Positions 16,135 through 25,093 of a stretch of 33,154 nucleotides of DNA are shown piece after piece. The first letter of the stretch is position 1. Each line of letters opens with the position of its first letter. The stretch lies in assembly GCA_016789755.1 (NCBI GenBank), contig JAEUQG010000346.1, positions 1 through 33,154 of the forward strand, given 5' to 3'. The notes beneath the pieces are model-generated. The model searched no databases, was not told the DNA's origin, and was given only the letters and a program-made list of their open reading frames with translations. The stretch is from Bryobacterales bacterium. Lineage in GTDB: Bacteria > Acidobacteriota > Terriglobia > Bryobacterales > Bryobacteraceae. Position numbers and translations under genes: made by a program.

Positions 16135-16166
16135 TTGGCCCCATTTGATGGCCTGATTTGGCCCCA
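16135..16166 (-). repeat. IS21-family terminal-type repeats
   Basis: TTGGCCCCA occurs at 16135-16143 and 16158-16166, 23 bases apart, beyond the 3' end of the istB remnant. IS21-family elements carry multiple short repeats of the TGGGGCCAA kind inside their termini for transposase binding, so this is probably the istB-side end. The exact terminal dinucleotides and target duplication cannot be located. Confidence 0.5.
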
Positions 16167-16299
16167 CCCTGGGGGTCTCTACATTCTTCTCCATCCAGCA
16201 CTGTCGATTGTTGCCGTCACGGCGGGAGTGGAGCTTGGCGATGCCCGAAGGGCGGCGCCGTTGAAGCGACACGGACGGCGGGGCTGCAAAAATCTGCGC

Positions 16300-16875
16300 G
16301 ACCTGGCGCCTACCTAAATAAACGTTTTTCCTCCCTTCCATCGTCGGACGGAACCGGAAGGATTCCGTGCCGGTTTCGATGATATGCGCCCTGTCGGTAA
16401 TGCGGTCCAGCAGCGCGTTGCACAGCCGTTCGGCCCGTTCCGAAATCGCCTGAAACAGAAACTCCGCCCCTACACCGGCAGCGGCACGTAGCCCACCTCA
16501 TCGAGCACGATCGCGTCGTACTTCCGCCAGCGAGTCATCACGCGCCGCACCTGCCCGCTCTGCTTGGCCTCCACCAACTCATTCACAAGAGCCGCTGCCG
16601 TCGTGAACCACCCCCGGCGCTTCTGCCGGCATGCAGCCAGACACAATCCCGTCGCCAGATGCGACTTGCCGGTCCCACATTCTCCAATCAGCACCACCGG
16701 CTCGCTTTGCTCGATGTAGCCGCCCTCGGCCAACTCACGAATCCGTGCCGCCGGTATCTGCGGGGCCTGCGCAAAGTCGAACCCCTCCAGGGTCTTCACC
16801 CGTGGCAACTGCGCCTCTCGAATCCGCTTCTCCACCGCATACCGCGCATCGCACTCCGGAAGAACACTGAAGCAG
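16300..16875 (-). pseudogene. istB: IstB-like ATPase of an IS21-family element, truncated and frameshifted
   Basis: A DnaA/DnaC-like helper ATPase of transposition, broken here. Similarity begins near 16875 with [20 protein letters not shown], so roughly the first 60-80 residues of a normal IstB are missing. Walker [10 protein letters not shown] and Walker [14 protein letters not shown] are intact. After GYVPLPV the frame hits TAG (16470-16472). A one-base shift restores [16 protein letters not shown] and then [12 protein letters not shown], the typical C-terminal IstB sequence. No istA lies beside it. The element is therefore immobile by itself and a relic at the downstream end of the polysaccharide locus. 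Confidence 0.8.
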
Positions 16876-17219
16876 AAGGCCTGGTGACTGAGGACATATG
16901 ATCGGATGATGTACGATGTTCGTCTCCAATCAACAACCTATAGAGAGATGGTGAATCGAGCCATGGCCAACATGGGGAATTGTCAAAACGAACTCGCGAA
17001 CACCATGGCTACTAGTGTGTCAAGAGGTATCCGGCTGGAGGACATCGCGACCCAGGCCCGACAGGCCAACATCGTTGCAGGCGCGAGTGGTTCACGTGCT
17101 GGCGGTCTGCCAATTCGAGATGCGGCATTCGGAGGCGGCGGAAGCTATGGTCCCTTAGAGCCGGACAAACGGCAATCTGAGCGGCAACTAACCGTGAAGT
17201 GTAGCGCGCAGACGCGAGG
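16876..17219. other. Gap between IS remnant and polysaccharide locus
   Basis: A + strand open frame of 106 codons (16906-17226) has Met-, Ala- and Gly-rich sequence without family features and runs past the end of the convergent gene, so I do not call it. No clear terminator for the polysaccharide operon is visible. Confidence 0.4.
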
Positions 17220-18443
17220 CTACTGAATGTCTTCACCAGTCACCTTCCACCACGAACGTCTCTTTACAAAGGCCACGTTGTTCTCCGCAAGCAGCGCACC
17301 GCTCAGAATCAACAACCAGAACAGCACTCCTGGACGCTGAAGGGGAAAGTCGACTAAACCATGCAGGAATACAGCCGGAACCCCTAGGCCCCATAGATTT
17401 CGAAGCGCAGCCACCCCTGTGACGCCTGCGAACACAGCCAGAAACAATGTCCCGGCCAACCCGCCCTCCGCAGCCATTTCGGCCCAATCATTGTGGGCAT
17501 GATTCACATAGTGCCCACTATCGAACTGCGCATAGGAGGGGTACACCGCGGTGAAGGTCCCCAAGCCGAACCCCAATACAGGCTTCTGCCTCCACATCTC
17601 CAAGGTCGATACAAGCATCTCGCGCCGGTAACGGAAAGGATCATGATCGAGAAGTTTGGTGGAAAGCTGACTCCATCCGGCGGCTACAATGATGACTCCG
17701 AGCAGCACCGCGAATGGCGCCATCACACGTGTGCCGCACCGGGTCTTTCGCATCAGGAAACACAGGGCTACCACCTCTAACGCGAAAAGGGCGGCGCCTG
17801 CCCGCGACCCCGAAGAAACGATGGATGCCCCGACGAATGCCCCTGCAGTAAGGTAGTACCAATTGACGTTCCTGTTGATCCCCTGCCAGACGAGCAAAGG
17901 AAACATCAACAAGGCAAAGCTGGCATAGTTGTTCCGGCTGTGGAATGGCCCAAACACTTGCGGCTCAGCCGAAGCCCAGAGCCAGAAAATCCGCCCTTGG
18001 GAGGTGAAAAACTGCAGAATCGAAACAAGGCAAAGAGCCGACCCGAAAGCCGCAACCGCTGAAAGGGCCCTTTTCCGAATCCCGCTGTCGCGGCACATCA
18101 TGTACGCACTCCGGAGAACGCATGCCGCTGCCAGCCAAGTCAACGATGATCGCACCGTAGGATGGTGCATTGCACTGATCGAAAAGCAACTCTGCAGCAC
18201 ACCCAAGCAGGGAAGTGCGGCAAAGGCAATCAGCGCATGCCTCACTGCGCGAGAACGCGCTCCCTGCTGTTCCGGACTCTTAAGTAAGAGAACGGCACAC
18301 GACGCAAGCACGCCAGCCTCTACAACCAGCAGTTCCCAATCCGTCGGTCTCCAAATCAGCAGCGTGGCCAGTGCGCCGCTCAGCAGCAGTGGCCACACCG
18401 CCTCCTGGCTATTTGCGTGCTCCGGCCAGTTCCGCTGGGGCAT
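17220..18443 (-). CDS. O-antigen ligase/polymerase-like membrane protein (Wzy_C), locus-terminal copy
   Basis: A 407-residue polytopic membrane protein with about ten to twelve hydrophobic segments. The diagnostic Wzy_C region includes GPFHSRNNYASF, an SRAG motif, PVLGFGLGTF, then a periplasmic loop with HYVNHAHNDWAEMAAEGG. The His-Asn-Asp motif is where O-antigen ligases and polymerases bind the lipid-linked glycan. It could ligate the finished glycan to an acceptor or polymerise repeat units. It is the last gene of the locus, and its ATG at 18443 lies inside the SDR gene with a 35-base overlap, indicating coupled translation. Another protein of the same superfamily is encoded at 25068-26288. 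Confidence 0.85.
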   Translation of the reverse strand: MPQRNWPEHANSQEAVWPLLLSGALATLLIWRPTDWELLVVEAGVLASCAVLLLKSPEQQGARSRAVRHALIAFAALPCLGVLQSCFSISAMHHPTVRSSLTWLAAACVLRSAYMMCRDSGIRKRALSAVAAFGSALCLVSILQFFTSQGRIFWLWASAEPQVFGPFHSRNNYASFALLMFPLLVWQGINRNVNWYYLTAGAFVGASIVSSGSRAGAALFALEVVALCFLMRKTRCGTRVMAPFAVLLGVIIVAAGWSQLSTKLLDHDPFRYRREMLVSTLEMWRQKPVLGFGLGTFTAVYPSYAQFDSGHYVNHAHNDWAEMAAEGGLAGTLFLAVFAGVTGVAALRNLWGLGVPAVFLHGLVDFPLQRPGVLFWLLILSGALLAENNVAFVKRRSWWKVTGEDIQ

Positions 18444-19980
18444 GTTGATAGTTCTCCAGAGTGGCAGCGAAAGCGGCCATGACCTGTGAGTCCATTTCTT
18501 CCTTCGATGAGAGTCTGCCGGCTGCCTTCAAAAATCTCTGGTTGTGGTAGTGGGAATCGGTGTAATCGGTGATCCGTTGACTCTTGAGAGCCTCCTGCAG
18601 GTCACGGATGCCTCCCTCTAGTGTGGTGCGGCAGGAAAACCCCAACTCTCCGTTCACCTTCTCGAAGCTGACCCGGTAGTTGCGGCGGTCAGGATTCTCA
18701 ACGTTTTCTACACGTGTGCCCGGAACGAGTGCTTGAATCGACTCCGCCACCTGGGCAAGTGTGTAGTTCAAACGGCTGTCTCCGAGGTTGTAGATTTGGC
18801 CGCTGACCAGTTCCAGAGGAGCATCAAGGACTCGTAGAAACCCCTCAGCAACATCGTCAACATGAAGGAATGGCCGCCATTGCTCACCGTTGTAGATCGT
18901 GATTACTCCATCGCGCATCGCCTTGGCGGTCAGCAGGTTCACTACAAGGTCAAATCGGGGCCGGAAAGAGTTCCCAAAAACCGTCGCCAGCCGTAGCACC
19001 GTCGGATGAAACCCGCCGTTTCTTCCCCTCAGTAGTGCCTGCTCACTGTCGAGCTTGGTCTGTGCATAAAGCGAAATTGGATTGGCGGCGGAACGTTCGT
19101 CCACGAGTTCCTCCGTTTCACCGTATACGCTGCAGGAGGACGCAAAAAGGAATCGTTGCACTCCGTAACCTTTCGCAACCTCCATCATCATGCGAGTGGC
19201 CGCATAGTTGATCTCAAGTGCCGACCCGCGATCCTGCTCGCAAGCCGGATCTCCAACAATCGCGGCAAGGTGAATGACAGACTTCACACCTTTCATCGCT
19301 GCCACAACATTCTGAATGTTCCTGCAATCTCCAATGCAGAGTTCGAATCGCTCGTGTCCGAACAAATCCCGAACAGCCTGGTCTCCGTATACGAAACTGT
19401 CCAGCAACCGGACCCGACGCCCTTGCGCTAGAAGCTTCCGGCAGAGGATGGAGCCTATGTAACCTGCGCCGCCTACGACCAGCACTGGATCAGCCGAATC
19501 GCAGGCAGAGGCTGTGGGTTGAACAGTGGCTCCCGGTCCTGGGTTCGCCGCCAAGGTGCTGAGCCAATGCTTGGCTAATCTTGCACCGATCGCGAGAATG
19601 TTCACCAACAGAAGAAACGTCATCGCCGCGCTTCGTGGGAAGGCGTCCGCGCGGGTCATAACGAACGCCGAGAAGAGAAACACTAGCGAGGCTGTCGTTG
19701 CGCCTTGGGCAACTACCGCCCACTTGTAGCGAGTCGCGTACGCCCTCGACCTTGTATAGAAACCATGGAGGTGAAAGACTACGGGGAATAGCGGAGACAA
19801 TGGCAGGAACGAAGCGACATAGAAACGCCTCAGCTCACTGATCATTTCCGCCGACCTGTCGCTTGGCCCCAGAATGACTACGGCGGTAAGCGAAGCGAGC
19901 GCCGCCAAGTGTACCAGGGCGAAATCCGCCAGTATGCGAGGAAGTGCTTCGTACCAGAAGTCTCTACGGTTCATTCTCAT
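18409..19980 (-). CDS. Membrane-anchored extended SDR (NAD-dependent epimerase/dehydratase)
   Basis: A 523-residue fusion. Residues 1-140 hold about four hydrophobic helices (for example LADFALVHLAALASLTAVVI), like the membrane part of priming transferases and of CapD/PglF-type proteins. A short linker leads to an extended SDR from about residue 168: VVGGAGYIGS binds NAD, LAAIVGD follows, then SSCSVYG and the catalytic YAQTK. The C-terminal half has RPFLHVDDVAEG as in nucleotide-sugar epimerases. It would convert a nucleotide sugar (epimerisation or dehydration) at the inner membrane face for the glycan made by this locus. The ATG at 19980 overlaps the preceding stop as ATGA. The usual CapD CoA-binding-like middle domain is absent, and the SDR is of the epimerase rather than the CapD class. 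Confidence 0.85.
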   Translation of the reverse strand: MRMNRRDFWYEALPRILADFALVHLAALASLTAVVILGPSDRSAEMISELRRFYVASFLPLSPLFPVVFHLHGFYTRSRAYATRYKWAVVAQGATTASLVFLFSAFVMTRADAFPRSAAMTFLLLVNILAIGARLAKHWLSTLAANPGPGATVQPTASACDSADPVLVVGGAGYIGSILCRKLLAQGRRVRLLDSFVYGDQAVRDLFGHERFELCIGDCRNIQNVVAAMKGVKSVIHLAAIVGDPACEQDRGSALEINYAATRMMMEVAKGYGVQRFLFASSCSVYGETEELVDERSAANPISLYAQTKLDSEQALLRGRNGGFHPTVLRLATVFGNSFRPRFDLVVNLLTAKAMRDGVITIYNGEQWRPFLHVDDVAEGFLRVLDAPLELVSGQIYNLGDSRLNYTLAQVAESIQALVPGTRVENVENPDRRNYRVSFEKVNGELGFSCRTTLEGGIRDLQEALKSQRITDYTDSHYHNQRFLKAAGRLSSKEEMDSQVMAAFAATLENYQHAPAELAGARK

Positions 19981-21173
19981 CTTACGGCCTCCTTGTCCCG
20001 ATACATTTCGTTTGCAGATGCTTGCGGATACGCGGTTCCGTGCGCGAGTGCCCATCGAACTGCATCCACCACGTCCTCGACGTCCTGATCTGTCATCCGG
20101 GGATACAGAGGCAGGGAAACAAACCCCCTGTACAACTCCTCCGCAACAGGAAATTGTTCAGGTTTGTAGCCAAAGGCGTCCCGGTAATAGGGGTGTCTGT
20201 GAAGCGGAATAAAATGCACACTTGTACCGATGCCCATTTCCCGCATCCGCTCAATGAACTCGCTGCGACTGTGAGTCCTCAGACGGACCGGATAGAGGTG
20301 GTAAACATGCTTCCGGCCTCGGAGTTCTCTGGGCAAGTCCAGTTCTTCGAGCGCTCGAAAGGCTCTATCGTATTGTGCTGCAATCTCCCGCCGTCTTCCG
20401 ACAAATCCTTCCAGCTTTCTCAACTGATGCAAACCCATTGCGGCCTGCATGTCGGTCATGTTGTCCTTGTAGCCGGGCTCCAGCACTTCGTAGTACCACG
20501 AACCGGTTTCCGAATATCGCTTCCATGCATCCTTGCTCATTCCATGAAGGGCAAGCCGCCTCATCAAAGCCGCCATCTTCTCGTCGGACGTCGTGATCAT
20601 GCCACCTTCGCCGGTGGTCATGTTTTTCGTCGCGTAGAAGCTGAAAGCTGTTGCAAGTCCGTGCGTTCCGATGCGTCGGCCCGCGTAGGTAGCCCCAATC
20701 GCGTGCGCGGCATCTTCGATGATCGTCACGCCACGTCTCTGAGCCACCCCTTGCAGCGAAGAAAGCTCGCACGATTGGCCTGCAAAGTGCACAGGGACGA
20801 TGGCCTTTGTGGATTTGGTAATCGCCCTTTCCGCGCGATCCACGTCGAGAAGCCCGTTTTCATCAACATCGACCAATACCGGCCGAGCACCTAAGTGCAC
20901 GACGACATTCGCTGTCGCGCAGAACGTCAGTGTGGGAACGATTACTTCATCACCCGGTCCGACGCCACTTGCAGCCAAGGCCAGATGAAGAGCCGCGGTA
21001 CAGGAGTTTACCGCAATAGCGTGACGCGCTCCGGTGTAAGCCGCAAAATCCTCCTCGAATCTCTTCACTTTGGGGCCTGTTGTCACCCAACCCGAGCGCA
21101 TGCTGTCGATGACTTCGTTGATCTCCTCTTCACCGATGAGAGGAAGACAGTATGGTAGGAACTGTGTGCGCAT
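19977..21173 (-). CDS. DegT/DnrJ/EryC1/StrS-family sugar aminotransferase
   Basis: A 398-residue PLP enzyme that transfers an amino group from glutamate to a keto nucleotide-sugar. The N-terminus LPYCLPLIGEEEINEVIDSM and SGWVTTGPKVKRFEEDFA are family hallmarks. VNSCTAALHLAL binds the cofactor phosphate, IIEDAAHAIGA holds the Asp that contacts the PLP ring, and FYATKNMTTGEGG holds the Schiff-base Lys. The C-terminus has HVYHLYPVRL. With the acetyltransferase two genes upstream it likely makes an N-acylated amino sugar. Its start at 21173 overlaps the upstream glycosyltransferase by 44 bases. Confidence 0.93.
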   Translation of the reverse strand: MRTQFLPYCLPLIGEEEINEVIDSMRSGWVTTGPKVKRFEEDFAAYTGARHAIAVNSCTAALHLALAASGVGPGDEVIVPTLTFCATANVVVHLGARPVLVDVDENGLLDVDRAERAITKSTKAIVPVHFAGQSCELSSLQGVAQRRGVTIIEDAAHAIGATYAGRRIGTHGLATAFSFYATKNMTTGEGGMITTSDEKMAALMRRLALHGMSKDAWKRYSETGSWYYEVLEPGYKDNMTDMQAAMGLHQLRKLEGFVGRRREIAAQYDRAFRALEELDLPRELRGRKHVYHLYPVRLRTHSRSEFIERMREMGIGTSVHFIPLHRHPYYRDAFGYKPEQFPVAEELYRGFVSLPLYPRMTDQDVEDVVDAVRWALAHGTAYPQASANEMYRDKEAVR

Positions 21174-22317
21174 CTTCTAACTCCTCAAATAGCTGCTCGT
21201 ACAGCGTGTGGTACTGGCTCAGCATGCGGTCGAGCGTGTAGTTTTCCAGGTAGATTTCTCTTGCTCTTTGCCCAAGAGCGCGGCGAGTCTCCGGCAGTCC
21301 GGCAAGGGTGGCAATTGCCCGCCCTAACTGCTCAGGGCAACCCGCGGACACAAGGTGCGCACCCGCACCATTCCGGGTAACTTCCAGATTGGAGCCGATT
21401 CTCGTCGTCAGGATGGGACACCCCTGCGCCATCGCTTCGAGTAGGGCTATGGACAATCCCTCACGCCACGTTGGCAACACAACTAGATCCGCTGCACATA
21501 GCAACTCCGGGATATTGTTTTGAAACCCGAGGAAACTCACGTGTTTCTCAAGCTTCAAGGTGGACACCCGCCTTTGGAGGTCGGAACTCAGAACTCCATC
21601 GCCTGCGATGAGTACGCGAAGCCTCGCACGGACTTCCGGCTCGACATGTGTGATCGCATCAATCAGGTCCTCCAAGCCCTTCTCCGGCGCAAGCCTCCCA
21701 GGAGTTAGGACCGCCAAGTCCCCTGGCTTTATCCCCCAAGTTCCACGGATCTCTGCTATCCGTTTCACATCGGGCTTGAAAGGATCGGGTATGCCATTCG
21801 AAATCGCAATGATTTTTTCTTTGGCGGCGATACCCAGCTTGCGCCCCCACTCCTGATGGAAATGGCTGACCGCAATCACGCGTTTGCAGCCAAAGGAAGC
21901 AAGGCGGTCGAGAACAGTACAGGCTGACTTCTTCCACCAAGGGGAGGTTTCATGGAAAGCAAACCCATGAGCCGTGTGAACGACAATTGGCACTCGCGCC
22001 ATTTTGGCGGCGATTCTGCCAACAAATCCAGCTTTCGTCGTATGCGTATGAACCAATGTGTAGCGGGATCGCTTCAAATACCCATACAGCCTCCACAAGC
22101 CCAGCAGATCTTTGATGGGCCGGGTCTCTCTCCAGATCACATCGAGCGGGAGTACACCGACGCCTTCCGAATTCGCCAAGCGCTGCAATTCGCCGTCTGT
22201 GGAAAGGATCTGCACATCCCAATTCAGGGATTTCCAGTGCCGCGCGAGCCGGATGATGCCGAACGATGCGCCTCCAAATTTAGAATCCCCAACGATGTGC
22301 AGAATCCTAATATTCAT
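21130..22317 (-). CDS. Glycosyltransferase family 4 (GT-B fold)
   Basis: A 395-residue retaining GT-B glycosyltransferase. The N-domain starts MNIRILHIVGDSKFGGASFG, with the Gly-rich acceptor loop, then HTHTTKAGFVGRIAA and HTAHGFAFHE. The C-domain has LTPGRLAPEKGLEDLI, VLIAGDGVL, VSFLGFQNNIPELL and the nucleotide-sugar EX7E motif in LPTWREGLSIALLEAMAQG. It should add one sugar to the lipid-linked unit on the cytoplasmic side. The ATG at 22317 was chosen because the fold begins there, and it overlaps the acetyltransferase gene by 11 bases. Donor and acceptor are not predictable. Confidence 0.92.
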   Translation of the reverse strand: MNIRILHIVGDSKFGGASFGIIRLARHWKSLNWDVQILSTDGELQRLANSEGVGVLPLDVIWRETRPIKDLLGLWRLYGYLKRSRYTLVHTHTTKAGFVGRIAAKMARVPIVVHTAHGFAFHETSPWWKKSACTVLDRLASFGCKRVIAVSHFHQEWGRKLGIAAKEKIIAISNGIPDPFKPDVKRIAEIRGTWGIKPGDLAVLTPGRLAPEKGLEDLIDAITHVEPEVRARLRVLIAGDGVLSSDLQRRVSTLKLEKHVSFLGFQNNIPELLCAADLVVLPTWREGLSIALLEAMAQGCPILTTRIGSNLEVTRNGAGAHLVSAGCPEQLGRAIATLAGLPETRRALGQRAREIYLENYTLDRMLSQYHTLYEQLFEELEDAHTVPTILSSSHR

Positions 22318-23317
22318 TCTGATGACACTCCCTGACAATTTTTCGGAAAGTGAGCGTAGTCGCACCAAGGCGGAATCCGCAGCTTTCGTAGAGGCGGCCA
22401 GCTGCGACATTCGACAATTGTGTACCCACTTGTACGGCTGCCGTGTTTTTTTCGCGCAACCAGGAAAGGACCGCCGATGTTGTAGCTTTTGCTATGCCCT
22501 GTCCGCGGCCAGACTCCGCAGTAGCTACTAGCACGATTGTTGCCAGTCTCCCACCATCCCGGCAACGCACCGAAGAATCGAACTTAACTGTCACAAAACC
22601 CAAGACTTGATCTTGTTTGCAAGCAACCATGACGAGATCTGCGGCCTGGCCGGCGCAAGAATTTCGGACCCAGTCCTCATGCAGCCTATCAGCCGAACCC
22701 GGCGGCAGTGCCGCATCGGAATGAAACCGGTCGAAACGGTATGCCGATTTGGCGATTTCGAGGATTCCTCCCAACTGCCATGGCTCATACCTGCCAATAC
22801 AAGTTCCTTCCGGAACGTTGGCCACAACGCTGGGTGGCTGATCGAGGCAGAGTGTGAACGTCTGGATCCCATCGATCAACTCGAATCCTCGATGCTCAAG
22901 AGCATGAATCGAAGTGAGGTCTGCAGCTTGGGTTCGCACCGACAAGTGGACAATCTCCTGCTGCTCGCATTCCCTGAGCACAACATCCAGCAGATGCTGT
23001 TTCCTCCGCACACTCTGCCGATAGGCCCCATCGGCAAGCAACAGATCGAGGCGAGCCGCAGAGAAGCCGAAGTGTCCCGAATCCCAAACCAAGGGGCTCC
23101 ACGCCGCGGCGCCAACCAGGCTTTCCTCTTCGAACAATAGCGAGGCGCAGGATCCATGCCGTTCCATGACGGAACGTGCCTGTCGAAGGCGGCTCTCACG
23201 CACCGACTCGGCTGTCAACTGCCCTCCGTGTGCTGAATACAGATCAGTTGGCCACTTCTCCAGCAAGCTGAGGAGTCGTTCGATTTCAGGCGGCTGCTGT
23301 TGAGTTGCGGTCAGCAT
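22307..23317 (-). CDS. GNAT-family N-acetyltransferase, WecD-like
   Basis: A 336-residue protein with a C-terminal GNAT domain: ATIVLVATAESGRGQGIAKATTS carries the acetyl-CoA pyrophosphate loop (RGQGIA), then VGTQLSNVAAGRLYESCGF. The first half (about 1-180) is a divergent second GNAT-like region with SPLVWDSGHFGF, as in the N-domain of WecD, the TDP-fucosamine acetyltransferase. In this context it likely acetylates the amino sugar made by the DegT-type aminotransferase. It overlaps the upstream transferase gene by 32 bases. Base composition here is visibly lower in GC than the left half of the window. Confidence 0.8.
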   Translation of the reverse strand: MLTATQQQPPEIERLLSLLEKWPTDLYSAHGGQLTAESVRESRLRQARSVMERHGSCASLLFEEESLVGAAAWSPLVWDSGHFGFSAARLDLLLADGAYRQSVRRKQHLLDVVLRECEQQEIVHLSVRTQAADLTSIHALEHRGFELIDGIQTFTLCLDQPPSVVANVPEGTCIGRYEPWQLGGILEIAKSAYRFDRFHSDAALPPGSADRLHEDWVRNSCAGQAADLVMVACKQDQVLGFVTVKFDSSVRCRDGGRLATIVLVATAESGRGQGIAKATTSAVLSWLREKNTAAVQVGTQLSNVAAGRLYESCGFRLGATTLTFRKIVRECHQNEY

Positions 23318-23906
23318 TGTCTCTCCCTGTATGAATATCCCTTCGCAACAGGACGTATGGAATCGTCATCAGGAGAATGCGAAGATCTTCCCCCAGTGAC
23401 CAATTGGTTACGTATTCTGCATCGAATTGCCGTCTGCGAGCCCAGCTAATGCTGTTCCTTCCGCTGATCTGTGCCAGCCCGGTGATACCAGGGCGCATCC
23501 GCAATTTGATGCGGTCTTCCGGTGTGTAGTATGTGAGTTGGTCCACTTGATCCGGCCGTGGTCCAACGAGACTCATCTCGCCTCGAAGAACATTCCAGAA
23601 CTGAGGAAGTTCGTCCATGCTTGACTTGCGCATGAGCCTGCCTATAGCCGTCACGCGCGGGTCATCCGATGCGCTGTAAGAGGATCCGTCCGAATTACGG
23701 ATATCTTCAGCATTATGTCGCATTGTGCGAAACTTCAGAATAGAAAAGGGGATTCCCGCAAGTCCAAGCCGCTGTTGCCGGAACAAGATAGGTCCGCGAG
23801 ATGTCATCCGCACGGCCAACGCCAGCAAGATCATCACTGGGGCGAACAGAGACAGCGCCAGCAGACTCCCCAAGATGTCGATCATTCGTTTTAGTCTCGT
23901 AGCCAT
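23286..23906 (-). CDS. Priming sugar-phosphate transferase (bacterial sugar transferase family)
   Basis: A 206-residue short-form polyprenyl-phosphate sugar-1-phosphate transferase (PglC/WcaJ catalytic domain). One hydrophobic helix (about residues 10-35, LGSLLALSLFAPVMILLALAV) acts as the re-entrant membrane anchor. Then come PILFRQQRLG, FSILKFRTM, SSMDELPQFWNVLRGEMSLVGPRP with the catalytic Asp-Glu pair, and a LRMRPGITGLAQISGRN segment. It begins glycan assembly by loading the first sugar phosphate on undecaprenyl phosphate. The start at ATG 23906 gives the canonical N-terminus (MATRLKRMIDILG); a longer reading only adds leader sequence from inside the neighbour. It overlaps the upstream gene by 16 bases. 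Confidence 0.93.
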   Translation of the reverse strand: MATRLKRMIDILGSLLALSLFAPVMILLALAVRMTSRGPILFRQQRLGLAGIPFSILKFRTMRHNAEDIRNSDGSSYSASDDPRVTAIGRLMRKSSMDELPQFWNVLRGEMSLVGPRPDQVDQLTYYTPEDRIKLRMRPGITGLAQISGRNSISWARRRQFDAEYVTNWSLGEDLRILLMTIPYVLLRRDIHTGRDNADRNSTAAA

Positions 23907-25093
23907 GGCCGCGCTCCTTGTGTGAAGCCCCACGATCTGATCCAACTGTTTGCGCGGCGAGAGCCCCTTGCCTGTAGTAGCTGGACATAGATGTTCTCCC
24001 ATCGGCTGAGGATGTTCTCTATGCCATAAAGTGCTTCCGCGCGGTTCCGTCCCGCCGCCCCAAGTTGCTGGCGTTGTGAATCAGTGAGATGAAGCATGCG
24101 GCTCATGGCAGCAGAAAGCGCTTCGGAGTCTTTCGGTGGAACAAGAAAGCCAGTGACCCCGTCAGCCACCACCTCTCCGTTGCCGCCGACGGAGGTCGCA
24201 ATTGTCGGCAGTGCAGAAGCGGCCGCTTCGATCAATGCCAGGGGAAGCCCTTCCCACTCCGACGACATCACAAAGCAGTCAGCGGCTTGCATCAGTTCAG
24301 CAACATCCTCGCGAGCGCCGAGAAACGTTACCCGGTCATGAATCCGCAAATCACGGGACTTTTGACTGAGCATGCTCAACAGGTCGCCGTTGCCGGCAAT
24401 GGCAAGATGAGTGGCTTGAGATTCCCTGCAATGGTGCGCAAACGCGTCGAGCAAGTTGGGATAGTCCTTCGGTACTCGCAGGTTTCCCACCGCCAGCCAG
24501 ACGAACCGGCCGCCCCAGCCAAGTTCATGCCGTTTCTCGCTCCGTAAGCCCGCGTCCGGCAAGAACCGCGACAGATCTACGCCGTTGGGAACAAACGCCG
24601 CTTTGTCGCGCCCGACAAGTCCGTCCGCAACATACCGGGCCAGCGCCATTTGACTGACGTTAGTCGTAAGGTCAGTAAGCGGCTCGGTAAGGCGGTAAGC
24701 CCAGTCTCTCCACCGAGGCCCTTCCCAGATGCTGTGGGCAGTTGAGATCAGCACCTTCGGCGGGGCCATTAGCCGGGTGATTCGCCCGAGCAGGTTGGCA
24801 TGAACCATGTGGCAGTGCACGACATCCGGCCGGAAACACTGCCATCTGCGTGACAGCCGCCAGATGGCGCGCGGGTCTGGAATGCCACGATGCATGCCGA
24901 GGGAAAGCACCGGCACCCCGCAGGCAGACAACTCCTCGACGAAGGCTTGGGGCGGCAATAGGCTCTCGACCGAAACCGTCCAACCGCGCTTTCGCAATCC
25001 TGTGGCAAGCAGCACCACCTGCTTTTCCGCCCCCCCCCTTGCCAGTCCCGTGGTGAGCAGTGAAACTTTATGCGGTTGCTTGAGTCGTGGCAT
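23891..25093 (-). CDS. Glycosyltransferase family 4 (GT-B fold), second copy
   Basis: A 400-residue GT-B enzyme. The N-terminal KVSLLTTGLARGGAEKQVVLLA is the classic GT4 glycine-rich loop. VVHCHMVHANLLGRI and STAHSIWEG follow, then the C-domain WLAVGNLRVPKDYPNLLDAF, LAIAGNGDL, VTFLGAREDVAELM and the EX7E motif in SSEWEGLPLALIEAAAS. It adds a sugar during assembly of the repeat unit. It is more like the capsule/EPS GT4 enzymes than the 21130 copy, so the two probably add different residues. It starts inside the upstream Wzy-like gene (26-base overlap). Confidence 0.92.
   Translation of the reverse strand: MPRLKQPHKVSLLTTGLARGGAEKQVVLLATGLRKRGWTVSVESLLPPQAFVEELSACGVPVLSLGMHRGIPDPRAIWRLSRRWQCFRPDVVHCHMVHANLLGRITRLMAPPKVLISTAHSIWEGPRWRDWAYRLTEPLTDLTTNVSQMALARYVADGLVGRDKAAFVPNGVDLSRFLPDAGLRSEKRHELGWGGRFVWLAVGNLRVPKDYPNLLDAFAHHCRESQATHLAIAGNGDLLSMLSQKSRDLRIHDRVTFLGAREDVAELMQAADCFVMSSEWEGLPLALIEAAASALPTIATSVGGNGEVVADGVTGFLVPPKDSEALSAAMSRMLHLTDSQRQQLGAAGRNRAEALYGIENILSRWENIYVQLLQARGSRRANSWIRSWGFTQGARPWLRD

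Noticed and set aside
16906..17226. 106-codon + strand frame between the IS relic and the polysaccharide locus
   Set aside because: No family features and no ribosome-binding site; it runs past the end of the convergent Wzy-like gene.
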